Below, in pieces: positions 39,726 through 49,764 of a DNA stretch of 64,000 nucleotides (positions are counted from its first letter, which is position 1; each line of letters opens with the position of its first letter). The notes under the pieces were generated by a model. The model ran no database searches. It had not been told where the DNA came from and saw only the letters and a program-made list of their open reading frames with translations. The stretch comes from Escherichia sp. ESNIH1. GTDB taxonomy: Bacteria > Pseudomonadota > Gammaproteobacteria > Enterobacterales > Enterobacteriaceae. The position numbers were made by a program, and so were the translations under genes. The stretch covers positions 712,759-776,758 of the forward strand of contig PQKR01000001.1 in assembly GCA_002918705.1 (NCBI GenBank), given 5' to 3'.

Positions 39726-41822
39726 TTAGCGGAAGTTCACGCTGCGGTCACTGGTCATATCATACAGCTGGAACTTACGCCCAAGCTGCTGACCGCCGTC
39801 GCGGGTAAGCGGCGTCCAGCCAATAGCCGCCCTGCTGCGTGTCGGGCCAGCGGTAAAGAGATCCAGCGGAATCGATACGTAGACGCCTTTGGTGAAATCC
39901 CCCTCCCCGTACTCATCCGGCGATACGTTAGTCAGCGTGGCGTAGGTGCCTACGACCACGCCGCTGTCGAAGTGTTTCGACACCTCCAGCGTGCCGCCCT
40001 TATCCCCCGCCAGATACTGCCCGACGCTGGCCTTAATCAGCACGTCCTGAGCAAAAGAAGGCGTCCAGTAGGCGGTCAGGTGTCCCGTTTTCGCGCTGTA
40101 GTCGGTGAACTTCATCATCTCTTTCGGGCTGCGCCAGTCACGCTGCTTGACGTAGTTCGCATCAATCCCGAAGGCCCAGTTGCTGTCCACCGGTCGCCAG
40201 AGCACCTCGGCCCCTGCCCCGCCGTACATCGTCTCCAGATAGCCGCCGTACACCTGACCATAGAAGCCGTTGCCAAGGTACTGGAAGTAGTTAGCCTGGA
40301 GATTGTTGACGTAGTAGTCATTCGCTACGTAGTCACGCACGTGGGTACGCACGCGAGGTAGATGAGAGTCGTCCGGTGGATCGGTGTAGTTGAACTTGTC
40401 GTAGTTGTTGGCAATGTTACCAAACAGGCTGCCGGTGGTCAGCAGGTGGTCGGTCAGCCAGAGATCGGCGGTCGCCATCACCCCAAGCTGATACATGTAG
40501 AAGCTTTCTGGGCCGCCCACGGATTGGTTCAGTACCGGATCGATATGGAAATCGAAGCGGGACTTCTCCATATACCAACCCTGCTCGGTGCGCTCTGGCA
40601 CCTCTGGCTCAATGCGTTTCTGCACCAGGGTCGTCTCATGCCCCAGCGGCTCCCCCGCCAGATGACGTTGCAGACTCGCCACGTCGGTTTCGGTGGTCAC
40701 CTGCGGCAGGTTGAGACGGTTCTCGGTCACGCGGATAGTTTTTACCCCTTCCGGCAGATCGTTAGCGATAATCCGATTCGCCCGCTCAATACCCTCTTCG
40801 GTATTACGATACTTCACCTGCTCGCCGGTAACGTAGAGCGTATCGCCTTTCACCTGGATCTTCGGATCCGCCAGCCCGGCATTGTACTTCAGCTGCGTAA
40901 GCTGATTCGCCACCACCGCGTGCTGCATAATGGCGTCCTGCGGCTGCGGCTCATACTGCGGGCGGGCGTTGTCGTTGTAAGAGGGGCGCAGGTCGTTGAA
41001 GTTAGAGTGCAGGGTAAAGCCAAACATCACCGTGTTGCCGCGCTCGTAGCTCAGGTTGACGTCGGCCCAGTCCGCCACGCGGTAGGTCGCCCCGACGTTA
41101 AACTTGCTTCGCTGCGGCAGACGGCCAGCAAAATCCTGCTGATAGTTATTGCCCTCATACTCCAGCTTCAGGCGCAGCGGCTGCCACGGCGTCTGGTACT
41201 CTACGCCGCCGAACAGCGATGCCGGGCCGTGGAACATCTGGCTACCGTCAATGGAGCCAGCCTGCTGGTAGCTGTTATCGCGGTAGCAGTACTTCTCATC
41301 ATAGGAGCAGAGCGGGTTTTTGATATTGCCCGCCGTGCCGAGGTAGCCCCAGCCCAGTCCGAGGGTAAAATCAAATGGTCCCCAGGCCTTGCTGGCAACG
41401 AGGTACTCGGCGTCGAACAGTCCCGTCCCGCCGATATCGCGCGCGCCCACGGCGACCTGCGGCAGCCAGTAGCCCTCTTCCCACAGGCGCAGCTTCAAAT
41501 CGAACGCTTTATCTTTGTAGGTTTGATTTCCGGAGAAGGCCTCCACGCTGCTGTACTGTCGGGTACGTACGTCGGTGTAGCGCAGGGTGGTCTCCAGCCA
41601 GGGAAAGAGCTGAATCGAACCGGAGTAGTAGCGGTACTGATCGTTATCACGATAGTTAAGGCTGATCTCACCCTCACGCGCCATCCGGGCGGTAGGCGTT
41701 TGCAGCAGCCCCACGCCGCCAAAATCGGTCTGGGTAGGACCTGACGGCGCCGGATACGTTTCCGCATGGCAGGCGGCGCTGACGCTTAGCGCCAGCAGGC
41801 TATACAGAGAAATTTTCTTCAT
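39726..41822 (-). CDS. yjbH: YjbH, outer-membrane exopolysaccharide lipoprotein-family protein (GfcD-like)
   Basis: Large predicted outer-membrane beta-barrel of the YjbH/GfcD family, needed with yjbEFG for an extracellular polysaccharide in E. coli. 698 residues, same as E. coli. N-terminal signal cut near [10 protein letters not shown]; the mature part has [20 protein letters not shown], and a C-terminal barrel region ends SDRSVNFR. Its ATG overlaps the yjbG stop (TAATG), so translation is coupled. Confidence 0.95.
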   Translation of the reverse strand: MKKISLYSLLALSVSAACHAETYPAPSGPTQTDFGGVGLLQTPTARMAREGEISLNYRDNDQYRYYSGSIQLFPWLETTLRYTDVRTRQYSSVEAFSGNQTYKDKAFDLKLRLWEEGYWLPQVAVGARDIGGTGLFDAEYLVASKAWGPFDFTLGLGWGYLGTAGNIKNPLCSYDEKYCYRDNSYQQAGSIDGSQMFHGPASLFGGVEYQTPWQPLRLKLEYEGNNYQQDFAGRLPQRSKFNVGATYRVADWADVNLSYERGNTVMFGFTLHSNFNDLRPSYNDNARPQYEPQPQDAIMQHAVVANQLTQLKYNAGLADPKIQVKGDTLYVTGEQVKYRNTEEGIERANRIIANDLPEGVKTIRVTENRLNLPQVTTETDVASLQRHLAGEPLGHETTLVQKRIEPEVPERTEQGWYMEKSRFDFHIDPVLNQSVGGPESFYMYQLGVMATADLWLTDHLLTTGSLFGNIANNYDKFNYTDPPDDSHLPRVRTHVRDYVANDYYVNNLQANYFQYLGNGFYGQVYGGYLETMYGGAGAEVLWRPVDSNWAFGIDANYVKQRDWRSPKEMMKFTDYSAKTGHLTAYWTPSFAQDVLIKASVGQYLAGDKGGTLEVSKHFDSGVVVGTYATLTNVSPDEYGEGDFTKGVYVSIPLDLFTAGPTRSRAAIGWTPLTRDGGQQLGRKFQLYDMTSDRSVNFR

Positions 41823-42559
41823 TAATCCGGTATCCGATGCGTCAGGGAGGTGAGAATATCGGCGTTAATACCGTCCCGGCTTTTCATCCAGACGCTTTCA
41901 GCAAAGCCAACAAAAATCGTACTGCCCGGCATGGGCTCCACATGGCGCTTGTTCCAGTAGGCCACCGGCACGCTCTGCGTGTGGCCGTCGGGATAGATCA
42001 CCCATGCCGTATTGCGATCGGCCCCGCTGAGGAGGTCCATCTCGTCGAGATATCCCGCCACGTCGCGTCCCGGCGTGAACGGCTTTTTGCCTGGGCTGCT
42101 CACCAGTCCCAGCACGGTCACAGTAGAAGGCTGCGCGCCGACCCACAGGGTGTACTCACCCTCCAGCGGCGGATTGGCGCCGGGCTGAACCCGCACCCGA
42201 TCCGGATCGAGCGCCACCAGCTGGCGTCCCGTGACCTTGATGCCCTGCAGCTGTTGACGGAGGGCGTTAACCGCGGCGGCATCGTCCCCCTCTTCATCCC
42301 CAGCGAGGGCCGCCAGACGCGCCAGCAGCGCCTGGTGCCGCTGCGTTTCGCGCTGAGTAGAGTGCTTCTCGCTAATGACCGCGCCCGGCCACCAGCTATT
42401 GGCCAGCCGGGGCTGACCCACTAAGTCGATGAGGTGCGCGGCATCGGTCAGCGTCTTAGGTTCTGCGCTTTCTGGGGTGTAGACCTTAACGGTGCCCGCC
42501 GCAAAAGCGAACGCGGGAGCAAGACTTAACAGCAGCGAGGCGATTAGGGTTAGCTTCAT
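41822..42559 (-). CDS. yjbG: YjbG, exopolysaccharide periplasmic protein (GfcC-like)
   Basis: Periplasmic protein of the YjbG/GfcC family (capsule biogenesis-type beta-grasp domains). 245 residues with signal peptide [20 protein letters not shown]. Conserved [11 protein letters not shown] and EGEYTLWVG segments. Overlaps yjbF by 4 bp upstream (ATGA) and yjbH by 1 base downstream. Confidence 0.94.
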   Translation of the reverse strand: MKLTLIASLLLSLAPAFAFAAGTVKVYTPESAEPKTLTDAAHLIDLVGQPRLANSWWPGAVISEKHSTQRETQRHQALLARLAALAGDEEGDDAAAVNALRQQLQGIKVTGRQLVALDPDRVRVQPGANPPLEGEYTLWVGAQPSTVTVLGLVSSPGKKPFTPGRDVAGYLDEMDLLSGADRNTAWVIYPDGHTQSVPVAYWNKRHVEPMPGSTIFVGFAESVWMKSRDGINADILTSLTHRIPD

Positions 42560-43194
42560 TGTTTTGCCGCCTTGATGAGCGTGGTCTCTACCGGGAACCA
42601 GTCCGCGCCAAGGTACTGCCGCGAGCGCCGGATCTGCCCGTCGCTGTCTATCCAGAAACGGTTGGTCCAGGATTTTTGCTCGGTCTCAACGTGCTCTTCC
42701 AGCACGCGTACCACGGTGACGTCGCTGCCTACCGTGACCGTATCCTGTCCGGCCCAGCGGAACTGCGAGCGGGCCGTGGCGTAGCGCACCTGGCCATGCT
42801 CGGTCCAGCCCAGGGTTCGCGTCCAGCCTGCGCCGTCGGTAATGCGATTCGGTTTGATCAGCGGATCCGCCGCCACATTATTCACCTCAAGCAGGTTATC
42901 GCCGGGAAGCTGAGTTTTGACGAGGCGACCATGCTGGGTCACCAGAATAGACTGGTCCTGAGTCGCCCACTTCTGCTGGCCATTTTCGGAGAAGGCGAGC
43001 ACGACAAAGAGCTGAGGACCGCCATTCAGCTGCATATACTGGCTGGCGTAGGGCATATCCTGAATATCTTCATCGGTGAGATGCACGCCGGGGGTGCCAA
43101 ATAGACTGTCCCACAGCGCGCCGCCCAGCCCTTTAGTCGTGCCGGAGCACGCCTGCAGCAGCAGACAAAGCAGAATAATTCCCGGTCGCTTCAC
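42556..43194 (-). CDS. yjbF: YjbF, exopolysaccharide lipoprotein (GfcB-like)
   Basis: Outer-membrane lipoprotein of the GfcB/YmcC family. 212 residues. Lipobox LLLQAC at 11-16 (Cys 16). Conserved TRTLGWTEHGQVRY and FWIDSDGQIRRSRQYLGADW segments. Second gene of yjbEFGH. Confidence 0.95.
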   Translation of the reverse strand: MKRPGIILLCLLLQACSGTTKGLGGALWDSLFGTPGVHLTDEDIQDMPYASQYMQLNGGPQLFVVLAFSENGQQKWATQDQSILVTQHGRLVKTQLPGDNLLEVNNVAADPLIKPNRITDGAGWTRTLGWTEHGQVRYATARSQFRWAGQDTVTVGSDVTVVRVLEEHVETEQKSWTNRFWIDSDGQIRRSRQYLGADWFPVETTLIKAAKQ

Positions 43195-43256
43195 GACAAT
43201 TCTCCAGAGGGCAAAATAACCACACCGAAGTGTGGTTAGAGTTAAAGCACTGGTGA

Positions 43257-43499
43257 TTACTGAGTGCTGGTCGTTGTGGTGGTCGTGGTTCCAGTATTGG
43301 AGCCGTCGCCGCCACCGGTCGCCGCCAGGGCGACCCCTACCGCTGAGCTGACGGTGCTAACGCTGGTCGCGGAGGAACTTCCCGCCGAAACCGACGTTGC
43401 CGCCGACCCTGCTGCGTCACCTACTTCTACCGGAGCGGCATAAGCAGACGTCGCCGCAAGCGCGGTGATGGCAAAAATGCCATACAGGACTTTATGCAT
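43257..43499 (-). CDS. yjbE: YjbE, small secreted Ser/Thr/Gly-rich protein (GfcA-like)
   Basis: 80 residues: signal peptide [21 protein letters not shown], then a low-complexity Ser/Ala/Gly/Thr region ending [11 protein letters not shown]. First gene of the RcsB- and osmotic-stress-regulated yjbEFGH operon in E. coli. The exact role is unknown. A 62-bp gap precedes yjbF. Confidence 0.93.
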   Translation of the reverse strand: MHKVLYGIFAITALAATSAYAAPVEVGDAAGSAATSVSAGSSSATSVSTVSSAVGVALAATGGGDGSNTGTTTTTTTSTQ

Positions 43500-43777
43500 A
43501 TCAATTTCCCTTCATTGAATGAATGGATATTTGCCTGAACGGTGTCAGGCGCAGTCGAGTATACACAACCCATACGGGGGATTGACGTCAGGAGAAATTA
43601 GAGAGCAGGTTTTAGGATAAATGGAAATAGCGAGGAGGTTTGAGTATAAAATTATTATATGGCTTTAAAAATCAAAATCTTAAAATGAATAGCAAAAACC
43701 GCAATATCCGTTTACTCCTAAAAGTCTGGCGAAGCAATAACCTATCTCTACGGATTTTCAGAATAAACTCACAACCA
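43500..43777. promoter_or_regulatory. yjbE upstream region with a possible RcsB box
   Basis: About 280 bp, AT-rich, no supported gene. On the minus strand TTCCATTTATCCTA (about 43611-43624) matches the conserved TCCTA half of the RcsB consensus, about 110 bp before yjbE; the left half is weak. Given known RcsB control of yjb this is plausible, not proven. Confidence 0.35.
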
Positions 43778-43803
43778 TAAAAAATGCCGGCATTATGCCG
43801 GCA
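43778..43803 (-). terminator. Intrinsic terminator of pgi
   Basis: Minus strand TGCCGGCA-taa-TGCCGGCATTTTTTATGG, about 28 bp after the pgi stop. Confidence 0.88.
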
Positions 43804-43830
43804 CTTATATTTATTATGACTTAAGTAATA

Positions 43831-45477
43831 TTAACGCCAGGATTTATAGCAGTTAATTAAGCCGTTGGTCGAGCTATCATGGCTGCTGATATCGCTGTCG
43901 TCACCCAGCTCCGGCAGAATACGGTTCGCCAGCTGTTTACCCAGCTCTACGCCCCACTGATCAAAGGTGAAGATGTTGAGGATCGCACCCTGAGTGAAGA
44001 TCTTGTGCTCATAGAGCGCAATCAGTGCGCCAAGGCTAAACGGGGTAATTTCACGCAGCAGGATAGAGTTGGTCGGGCGATTGCCTTCGAACACTTTGAA
44101 CGGCACAACATGCTCCAGCGTGGCCGGATCTTTACCCTGGTCGCGATACTCCTGCTCAACCACGTCGCGGGATTTACCGAATGCCAGCGCTTCGGTCTGC
44201 GCGAAGAAGTTAGAGAGCAGCTTCTGGTGGTGATCCGACAGCGCATTATGGGTGATGGCCGGGGCGATAAAGTCGCATGGGACCATCTTGGTGCCCTGGT
44301 GGATCAGCTGGTAGAAGGCGTGCTGGCCGTTGGTGCCTGGCTCACCCCAGATGATTGGACCGGTCTGGTAGTCCACGGCGTTGCCGTTACGGTCAACGTA
44401 CTTACCGTTGGACTCCATGTTGCCCTGCTGGAAATAGGCCGCGAAGCGGTGCATATACTGATCGTAAGGCAGGATCGCTTCCGTCTCTGCGCCGAAGAAG
44501 TTGTTGTACCAGATACCAATCAGCGCCAGCAGCACCGGCAGGTTTTTCTCCGCTGGCGTCGTGGAGAAATGCTTATCCATCGCATGCGCGCCGGAGAGCA
44601 GCTCAACAAAGTTGTCGTAGCCCACGGAGAGAATAATCGACAGGCCAATCGCCGACCACAGGGAGTAACGGCCGCCTACCCAGTCCCAGAACTCAAACAT
44701 GTTGGCGGTATCGATACCAAACTCGCCCACCGCTTTTGCATTGGTGGAGAGCGCAGCAAAATGCTTCGCCACGTGCTGCTGGTCACCGGCAGTGTTCAGG
44801 AACCAGTCGCGCGCGCTGTGGGCGTTGGTCATGGTCTCCTGGGTGGTGAAGGTTTTGGACGCCACCAGGAAGAGCGTAGATTCAGGGTTAACCTTCTTCA
44901 GCACTTCGGCGATGTGGGTGCCGTCGACGTTGGAGACAAAGTGCATATTCAGGTGATTTTTATACGGACGCAGCGCCTCGGTCACCATGAACGGGCCGAG
45001 GTCGGAGCCGCCGATACCGATGTTCACCACGTCAGTGATCGGTTTACCGGTATAGCCTTTCCACTGACCGGAGATGATGGCCTCAGAGAAGGTTTTCATC
45101 TTCTCCAGCACGGCGTTCACTTCCGGCATGACGTCTTTACCATCGACAATGATCGGCGTATTGCTGCGGTTACGCAGCGCCACGTGCAGTACCGCACGAT
45201 CTTCGGTGCGGTTGATCTTCTCGCCGGAGAACATGGATTTGATTGCGTCGGCCAGCTCGGTCTCTTTCGCTAAGTCCAGCAGCTTTGCCAGCGTCTCTTC
45301 GGTGATGCGGTTTTTAGAGAAGTCCACCAGCATCTGATCGTTGAAGGTCGCGGAGAATTTGCTGAAGCGGTCGCTATCGCTGGCGAACAGCTCGGCGAGG
45401 GTGACCTCTTTCATTTCATCGAAGTGTTTCTGTAATGCCTGCCAGGCAGAAGTCTGCGTTGGGTTGATGTTTTTCAT
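43831..45477 (-). CDS. pgi: Glucose-6-phosphate isomerase
   Basis: Glycolytic interconversion of glucose-6-phosphate and fructose-6-phosphate. 548 residues. SIS fold; signature segments [11 protein letters not shown] (about 153-163), the PGI motif [14 protein letters not shown] near 508, [10 protein letters not shown] and the catalytic Glu/His region GNMESNGK and HQGTK. Start [12 protein letters not shown]. Divergent from the lysC riboswitch leader. Confidence 0.98.
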   Translation of the reverse strand: MKNINPTQTSAWQALQKHFDEMKEVTLAELFASDSDRFSKFSATFNDQMLVDFSKNRITEETLAKLLDLAKETELADAIKSMFSGEKINRTEDRAVLHVALRNRSNTPIIVDGKDVMPEVNAVLEKMKTFSEAIISGQWKGYTGKPITDVVNIGIGGSDLGPFMVTEALRPYKNHLNMHFVSNVDGTHIAEVLKKVNPESTLFLVASKTFTTQETMTNAHSARDWFLNTAGDQQHVAKHFAALSTNAKAVGEFGIDTANMFEFWDWVGGRYSLWSAIGLSIILSVGYDNFVELLSGAHAMDKHFSTTPAEKNLPVLLALIGIWYNNFFGAETEAILPYDQYMHRFAAYFQQGNMESNGKYVDRNGNAVDYQTGPIIWGEPGTNGQHAFYQLIHQGTKMVPCDFIAPAITHNALSDHHQKLLSNFFAQTEALAFGKSRDVVEQEYRDQGKDPATLEHVVPFKVFEGNRPTNSILLREITPFSLGALIALYEHKIFTQGAILNIFTFDQWGVELGKQLANRILPELGDDSDISSHDSSTNGLINCYKSWR

Positions 45478-45749
45478 AGCAATACTCTTCTGATTTAGGA
45501 TCCTAACTGCGGTCGATTGTAGCGCCTGCGGACAAAAATTGTGACGGTTTTTATGCTTTTGCCTGCAAGGCGTTGCCAGGCGCTAATGAGAGCGGAACAG
45601 GGCAAAGTATAGCGTCTATAAGTTATTTTCCTGGGATAACCCTGAACATGAAAAATCCGCATAACCGCAGCGTTGACAGCGCCCCCCGGAAACCTTTATT
45701 TATAAAGTATTACTTATGTTATCCAAGTATGTATTCCCATAGGGAATAG

Positions 45750-45936
45750 CCAGAAGAGGCGCGTCGTCCAGGGTAATGTGCTTGAGGAGCCAGTCCGCAG
45801 AGAGCACAGGAGGGGGAACAACGCCGAGGTGGTAGAGCGTCTGGCCGCGCTTGCCATCGGCTACAGGGGCTGAATCCCCTGGGCTGTCACCAGAGACGTT
45901 CGCAGTCGTGCGTCTCGCAAGGTGGAGCGCTTCTGG
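45750..45936 (+). promoter_or_regulatory. Lysine riboswitch (L box) in the lysC leader
   Basis: P1 is CCAGAAG (45750-45756) pairing with CTTCTGG (45930-45936). The core has GGAGCCAGTCCGCAGAGAG, GCCGAGGTGG, ATCGGCTACAGGGGCTGAATC and GGGCTGTCACCAGAGACG, nearly identical to the E. coli lysC leader. Lysine binding hides the lysC ribosome site and lowers expression. No classical terminator is visible before the ATG, as in E. coli. The region 45478-45749 carries pgi and lysC promoter DNA, without another gene. Confidence 0.96.
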
Positions 45937-46030
45937 GTGTAATCGTAGCGGTTCATTGCTCTGCGCCTACCCCGTTTTTCGCTCTCTCCTTGTTCCAGGG
46001 CTGACTATTTGCACCTGATACGAGGTTGTT

Positions 46031-47407
46031 ATGATCAACGCAGTTTCCCCGCTTGGTGTTACTAAGCCTATTGTTGCTAAATTTGGCGGGACCAGCGTCG
46101 CCGATTTCGATGCCATGAACCGCAGCGCCGACGTGGTGCTCTCCGACGCCAGCGTTCGCCTGGTGGTGCTCTCTGCCTCTGCGGGGGTAACCAACCTGCT
46201 GGTGGCACTCGCCGAAGGGCTGGAGGCCAGCGAGCGCTTCGTAAAGCTCGACGCTATTCGCAAAATTCAGTTCGATATCCTTGAGCGCCTGACGCGCCCT
46301 GACGTCATCCGCGAGGAGATCGAACGCCTGCTGGAAAATATTACTACCCTGGCGGAAGCCGCTTCCCTGGCCACCTCTACCGCGCTGACCGATGAGCTGG
46401 TGAGCCACGGTGAGCTGATGTCGACCCTGCTGTTTGTGGAGGTGCTGCGCGAGCGTAGCGTGCAGGCGCAGTGGTTTGACGTGCGTAAAGTGATGCGCAC
46501 CAGCGATCGCTTTGGCCGCGCCGAGCCGGACGTTGCTGCGCTGGCGGAGCTGGCGGCCCAGCAGCTGGCACCGCGCCTCGACGAAGGTTTAGTGGTTACG
46601 CAAGGCTTTATCGGCAGCGAGCCGAAGGGACGCACCACTACCCTGGGCCGTGGCGGCAGCGACTACACCGCTGCCCTGCTTGGTGAAGCGCTGCACGCCT
46701 CCCGGGTAGATATCTGGACCGACGTTCCCGGTATCTACACCACCGATCCGCGCGTTGTGCCGGCCGCCAAACGCATCGATGAGATTGCCTTTGAAGAGGC
46801 CGCTGAGATGGCGACCTTCGGCGCGAAAGTGCTGCATCCGGCCACCCTGCTGCCTGCGGTACGCAGCGATATTCCGGTATTTGTTGGCTCCAGCAAGGAT
46901 CCTCAAGCGGGCGGCACCCTGGTCTGCAACGAGACGCAGAACCCGCCGCTGTTCCGTGCCCTGGCCCTGCGCCGGAAGCAGACCCTGCTAACCCTGCACA
47001 GCCTGAACATGCTGCACTCTCGCGGCTTCCTTGCTGAAGTGTTTGGCATTCTGGCGCGTCACAATATCTCTGTCGATCTGATCACCACCTCGGAAGTGAG
47101 CGTGGCCCTGACGCTGGACACCACCGGATCCACCTCCACGGGCGACACGCTGCTGACCCAGGGGCTGCTGACCGAGCTCTCCTCCCTCTGCCGTGTTGAA
47201 GTCGAAGAGAACCTCGCCCTGATCGCGCTGATTGGCAACGATCTGTCGAAAGCCTGCGGCGTGGGCAAAGAGGTGTTTGGCGTGCTCGATCCATTCAACA
47301 TCCGCATGATTTGCTACGGCGCATCCAGCCACAACCTCTGCTTCCTGGTGCCTGGCGCAGAAGCCGAGCAGGTTGTGCAGACGCTGCATCATAATTTGTT
47401 TGAATAA
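46031..47407 (+). CDS. lysC: Lysine-sensitive aspartokinase III
   Basis: Phosphorylates aspartate for the lysine branch; inhibited by lysine through C-terminal ACT domains. 458 residues, with an N-terminus (MINAVSPLGVTKPIVA) longer than in E. coli. Kinase [13 protein letters not shown] at about 17-29; GRGGSDYTAAL near 210; ACT segments FGILARHNISVDLITT and FGVLDPFNIRMICYG. The ATG follows ACGAGGTTGTT, matching the E. coli leader end (ACGAGGTAGTT). Under riboswitch control. Confidence 0.97.
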   Translation: MINAVSPLGVTKPIVAKFGGTSVADFDAMNRSADVVLSDASVRLVVLSASAGVTNLLVALAEGLEASERFVKLDAIRKIQFDILERLTRPDVIREEIERLLENITTLAEAASLATSTALTDELVSHGELMSTLLFVEVLRERSVQAQWFDVRKVMRTSDRFGRAEPDVAALAELAAQQLAPRLDEGLVVTQGFIGSEPKGRTTTLGRGGSDYTAALLGEALHASRVDIWTDVPGIYTTDPRVVPAAKRIDEIAFEEAAEMATFGAKVLHPATLLPAVRSDIPVFVGSSKDPQAGGTLVCNETQNPPLFRALALRRKQTLLTLHSLNMLHSRGFLAEVFGILARHNISVDLITTSEVSVALTLDTTGSTSTGDTLLTQGLLTELSSLCRVEVEENLALIALIGNDLSKACGVGKEVFGVLDPFNIRMICYGASSHNLCFLVPGAEAEQVVQTLHHNLFE

Positions 47408-47436
47408 AATTCCAGCACACGATAAAAAATACCTAT

Positions 47437-47463
47437 AGCCGGGCTCGAACCCGGCTTTTTTAT
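47437..47463 (+). terminator. Intrinsic terminator of lysC
   Basis: AGCCGGG-ctcgaa-CCCGGCTTTTTTAT, 30 bp after the lysC stop. Confidence 0.92.
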
Positions 47464-47507
47464 AACTAAATGACACAACAACACGACAATACTGCAAGGA
47501 ATTCATT

Positions 47508-48452
47508 ATGTTAACCGCCATCACGCGGCTGTTCCCCCTGTGGGCGCTGCTGCTCTCTGTTCTCGCTTACTCCACCCCAACGACGTTCACCGGCATCGGC
47601 CCGTGGGTGACCACGCTGCTGATGCTGATTATGTTTGGCATGGGTGTACATCTAAAGATTGAAGATTTTAAGCGCGTCCTGGCGCGTCCTGCCCCCGTCG
47701 CAGCGGGCATTTTCCTCCACTATCTGGTGATGCCCCTCGCCGCCTGGCTGCTGGCGATACTCTTTAAGATGCCGCCGGATCTCTCCGCCGGGATGGTGCT
47801 GGTGGGTAGCGTCGCCAGCGGCACGGCCTCCAACGTCATGATCTACCTGGCCAAGGGGGACGTGGCGCTGTCGGTGACCATCTCATCGGTCTCTACGCTG
47901 GTGGGCGTGGTGGCGACGCCGCTGCTAACGCGCCTCTACGTGGATGCGCATATTCAGGTGGATGTGATGGGCATGCTGCTCAGCATTCTGCAAATCGTGG
48001 TGATCCCGATTGGTCTGGGGCTGATTGTTCATCACCTCTTCCCGCGTCTGGTGAAGGCGGTAGAGCCGTATCTGCCGGCCTTTTCAATGCTCTGCATTCT
48101 GGCGATCATCAGCGCAGTGGTCGCAGGCTCTGCATCGCACATCGCCTCCGTTGGCTTCGTGGTGATCGTTGCGGTGATCCTGCACAACACCATTGGCCTG
48201 CTGGGCGGCTACTGGGGCGGGAAGCTGTTTGGCTTTGATGAGTCCACCTGCCGGACGCTGGCGATTGAGGTGGGGATGCAGAACTCAGGCCTCGCCGCCG
48301 CGCTGGGTAAGATCTACTTCTCACCGCTGGCTGCCCTGCCCGGCGCGCTGTTCTCGGTTTGGCACAACCTCTCCGGCTCGCTGCTGGCGGGCTACTGGTC
48401 AGGAAAACCGCTTGATGAGCAGAAAAGTAGGGATGCGGTAAAAGAGAGTTAA
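47508..48452 (+). CDS. panS: Bile acid:sodium symporter-family transporter, PanS-like
   Basis: Inner-membrane transporter of the BASS superfamily. 314 residues with about ten membrane helices. [35 protein letters not shown] and [15 protein letters not shown] are conserved BASS motifs, the last two in the crossing helices. PanS of Salmonella, which imports ketopantoate and pantoate, lies in the lysC-metH interval and has this family; I assign PanS on that basis. Other BASS members move organic acids or bile acids, so substrate is inferred. E. coli K-12 has no gene here. Confidence 0.72.
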   Translation: MLTAITRLFPLWALLLSVLAYSTPTTFTGIGPWVTTLLMLIMFGMGVHLKIEDFKRVLARPAPVAAGIFLHYLVMPLAAWLLAILFKMPPDLSAGMVLVGSVASGTASNVMIYLAKGDVALSVTISSVSTLVGVVATPLLTRLYVDAHIQVDVMGMLLSILQIVVIPIGLGLIVHHLFPRLVKAVEPYLPAFSMLCILAIISAVVAGSASHIASVGFVVIVAVILHNTIGLLGGYWGGKLFGFDESTCRTLAIEVGMQNSGLAAALGKIYFSPLAALPGALFSVWHNLSGSLLAGYWSGKPLDEQKSRDAVKES

Positions 48453-48514
48453 TTCACTTCGCGCCGGGTCAGGCATGCTTTACACTGAAGCCTCATCTAC
48501 AGGAGGCTTCAGCG

Positions 48515-48787
48515 ATGGCTACACCCAGACTGACTCAAAAAGATATGACGGAGAGCGAGCAGCGTGAGCTGAAAACTCTGCTGGATCGCGCCCGTATCGC
48601 TCATGGCCGTACCCTGACCAATGCGGAAACCAATCAGGTTAAGAAAGAGTACATCGACAAGCTGATGGCGCAGCGAGAAACCGAGGCCAAGAAAGCCCGC
48701 AAGTTAAAAAAAGAGCAGGCGTATAAACCCGACTCTGAGGCGACTTTCTCCTGGTCGGCTAACACCTCAACCCGCGGTAGGCGCTGA
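48515..48787 (+). CDS. yjbD: YjbD, DUF3811 family
   Basis: Highly charged 90-residue protein of unknown function. MATPRLTQKDMTESEQRELK then a Lys/Glu-rich helix (RETEAKKARKLKKEQ) and FSWSANTSTRGRR, nearly identical to E. coli YjbD. CAGGAGGCTTCAGCG precedes the ATG. The stop touches the convergent rluF stop with no gap. Confidence 0.93.
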   Translation: MATPRLTQKDMTESEQRELKTLLDRARIAHGRTLTNAETNQVKKEYIDKLMAQRETEAKKARKLKKEQAYKPDSEATFSWSANTSTRGRR

Positions 48788-49657
48788 TTAGCGCCCTTTC
48801 TTTTTACGTCCCGGCTGGGTAAAACGTTTCCCGGCCGGCTTGCCCCGCCCCTTCTCTTCAGCCTGAGGCGCCTTCACCACGGCTCTTTTGACCGCTGGCG
48901 TCTTCGGTTTCGCCTTCGCTTTCGGCTTCGCCTCTGAGGAGGAGTTTTCGATAAGCTTGAACAGCTCGATGAGCTCATCGTCGGTCAAATCACGCCACTC
49001 GCCCACGGGGATACCGCTCAGGCTGACGTTCATAATGCGCGTACGCTCCAGCTTGGTCACTTCAAAGCCAAAGTGCTCGCACATTCGGCGGATCTGCCGG
49101 TTTAGGCCCTGAACCAGCGTAATGCGGAAGGCAAAGGGTGCCTCTTTTTTGACTTTACACTTCTTGGTGACGGTGCCCAGGATCGGCACGCCTGCGCCCA
49201 TGCCGCGGATAAACTCGTCCGTGATCGGCTTATTGACCGTGACCACATACTCTTTCTCGTGGTCGTTGCCGGCCCGCAGAATTTTGTTTACCAGATCGCC
49301 GTGGTTGGTGAGGAAGATCAGCCCCTGCGAATCTTTATCCAGGCGGCCGATGGGAAAGATACGGCTGCTGTGGTTAACGAAATCGACAATGTTGTCTCTC
49401 TCGCTCTCTTCCGTGGTACTGACAATCCCCACCGGCTTGTTCAGCGCGATAAACACCAGATCGTCCTCTTCCCGAGGCTCAATAAGCTGGCCGTTGACCT
49501 TGACCACGTCGCCGGCGACAACCTGGTCTCCTATCCCGGCGCGTTTACCGTTGATAAAGACGTTGCCCTGCTCAATGTAGCGATCGGCTTCACGACGCGA
49601 GCAGATCCCGCTCTCGCTGATGTATTTGTTTAGTCGGGTGGATTGTGGTGTCAGCAT
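48788..49657 (-). CDS. rluF: 23S rRNA pseudouridine(2604) synthase RluF
   Basis: Modifies U2604 in 23S rRNA and, in E. coli, U35 in tRNA-Tyr. 289 residues from [16 protein letters not shown]; 23 in-frame codons upstream are not homologous. S4-like domain at 8-70 and catalytic D107 in [11 protein letters not shown] long basic, low-complexity tail ([10 protein letters not shown]) follows as in E. coli. In E. coli pepE lies upstream; here only a REP separates it from yjbB. Confidence 0.96.
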   Translation of the reverse strand: MLTPQSTRLNKYISESGICSRREADRYIEQGNVFINGKRAGIGDQVVAGDVVKVNGQLIEPREEDDLVFIALNKPVGIVSTTEESERDNIVDFVNHSSRIFPIGRLDKDSQGLIFLTNHGDLVNKILRAGNDHEKEYVVTVNKPITDEFIRGMGAGVPILGTVTKKCKVKKEAPFAFRITLVQGLNRQIRRMCEHFGFEVTKLERTRIMNVSLSGIPVGEWRDLTDDELIELFKLIENSSSEAKPKAKAKPKTPAVKRAVVKAPQAEEKGRGKPAGKRFTQPGRKKKGR

Positions 49658-49727
49658 AGTTTCTCCTGTAAAGGCGAAATATACCCTGGGTGCCGTTTTG
49701 TGTGCCAGAGGGAAATGGGCACTCAAC

Positions 49728-49758
49728 GTAGGCCGGATAAGCGCAGCGCCATCCGGCG
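49728..49758. repeat. REP element between rluF and yjbB
   Basis: GTAGGCCGGATAAGCGCAGCG with CCATCCGGC. It replaces the pepE interval of E. coli. Confidence 0.9.
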
Positions 49759-49764
49759 TCTCAA

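Noticed and set aside
40362..41744. 460-codon plus-strand open frame
   Set aside because: Lies antisense to yjbH and shows no recognisable domain.
43879..45273. 464-codon plus-strand open frame
   Set aside because: Antisense to pgi with no recognisable domain.
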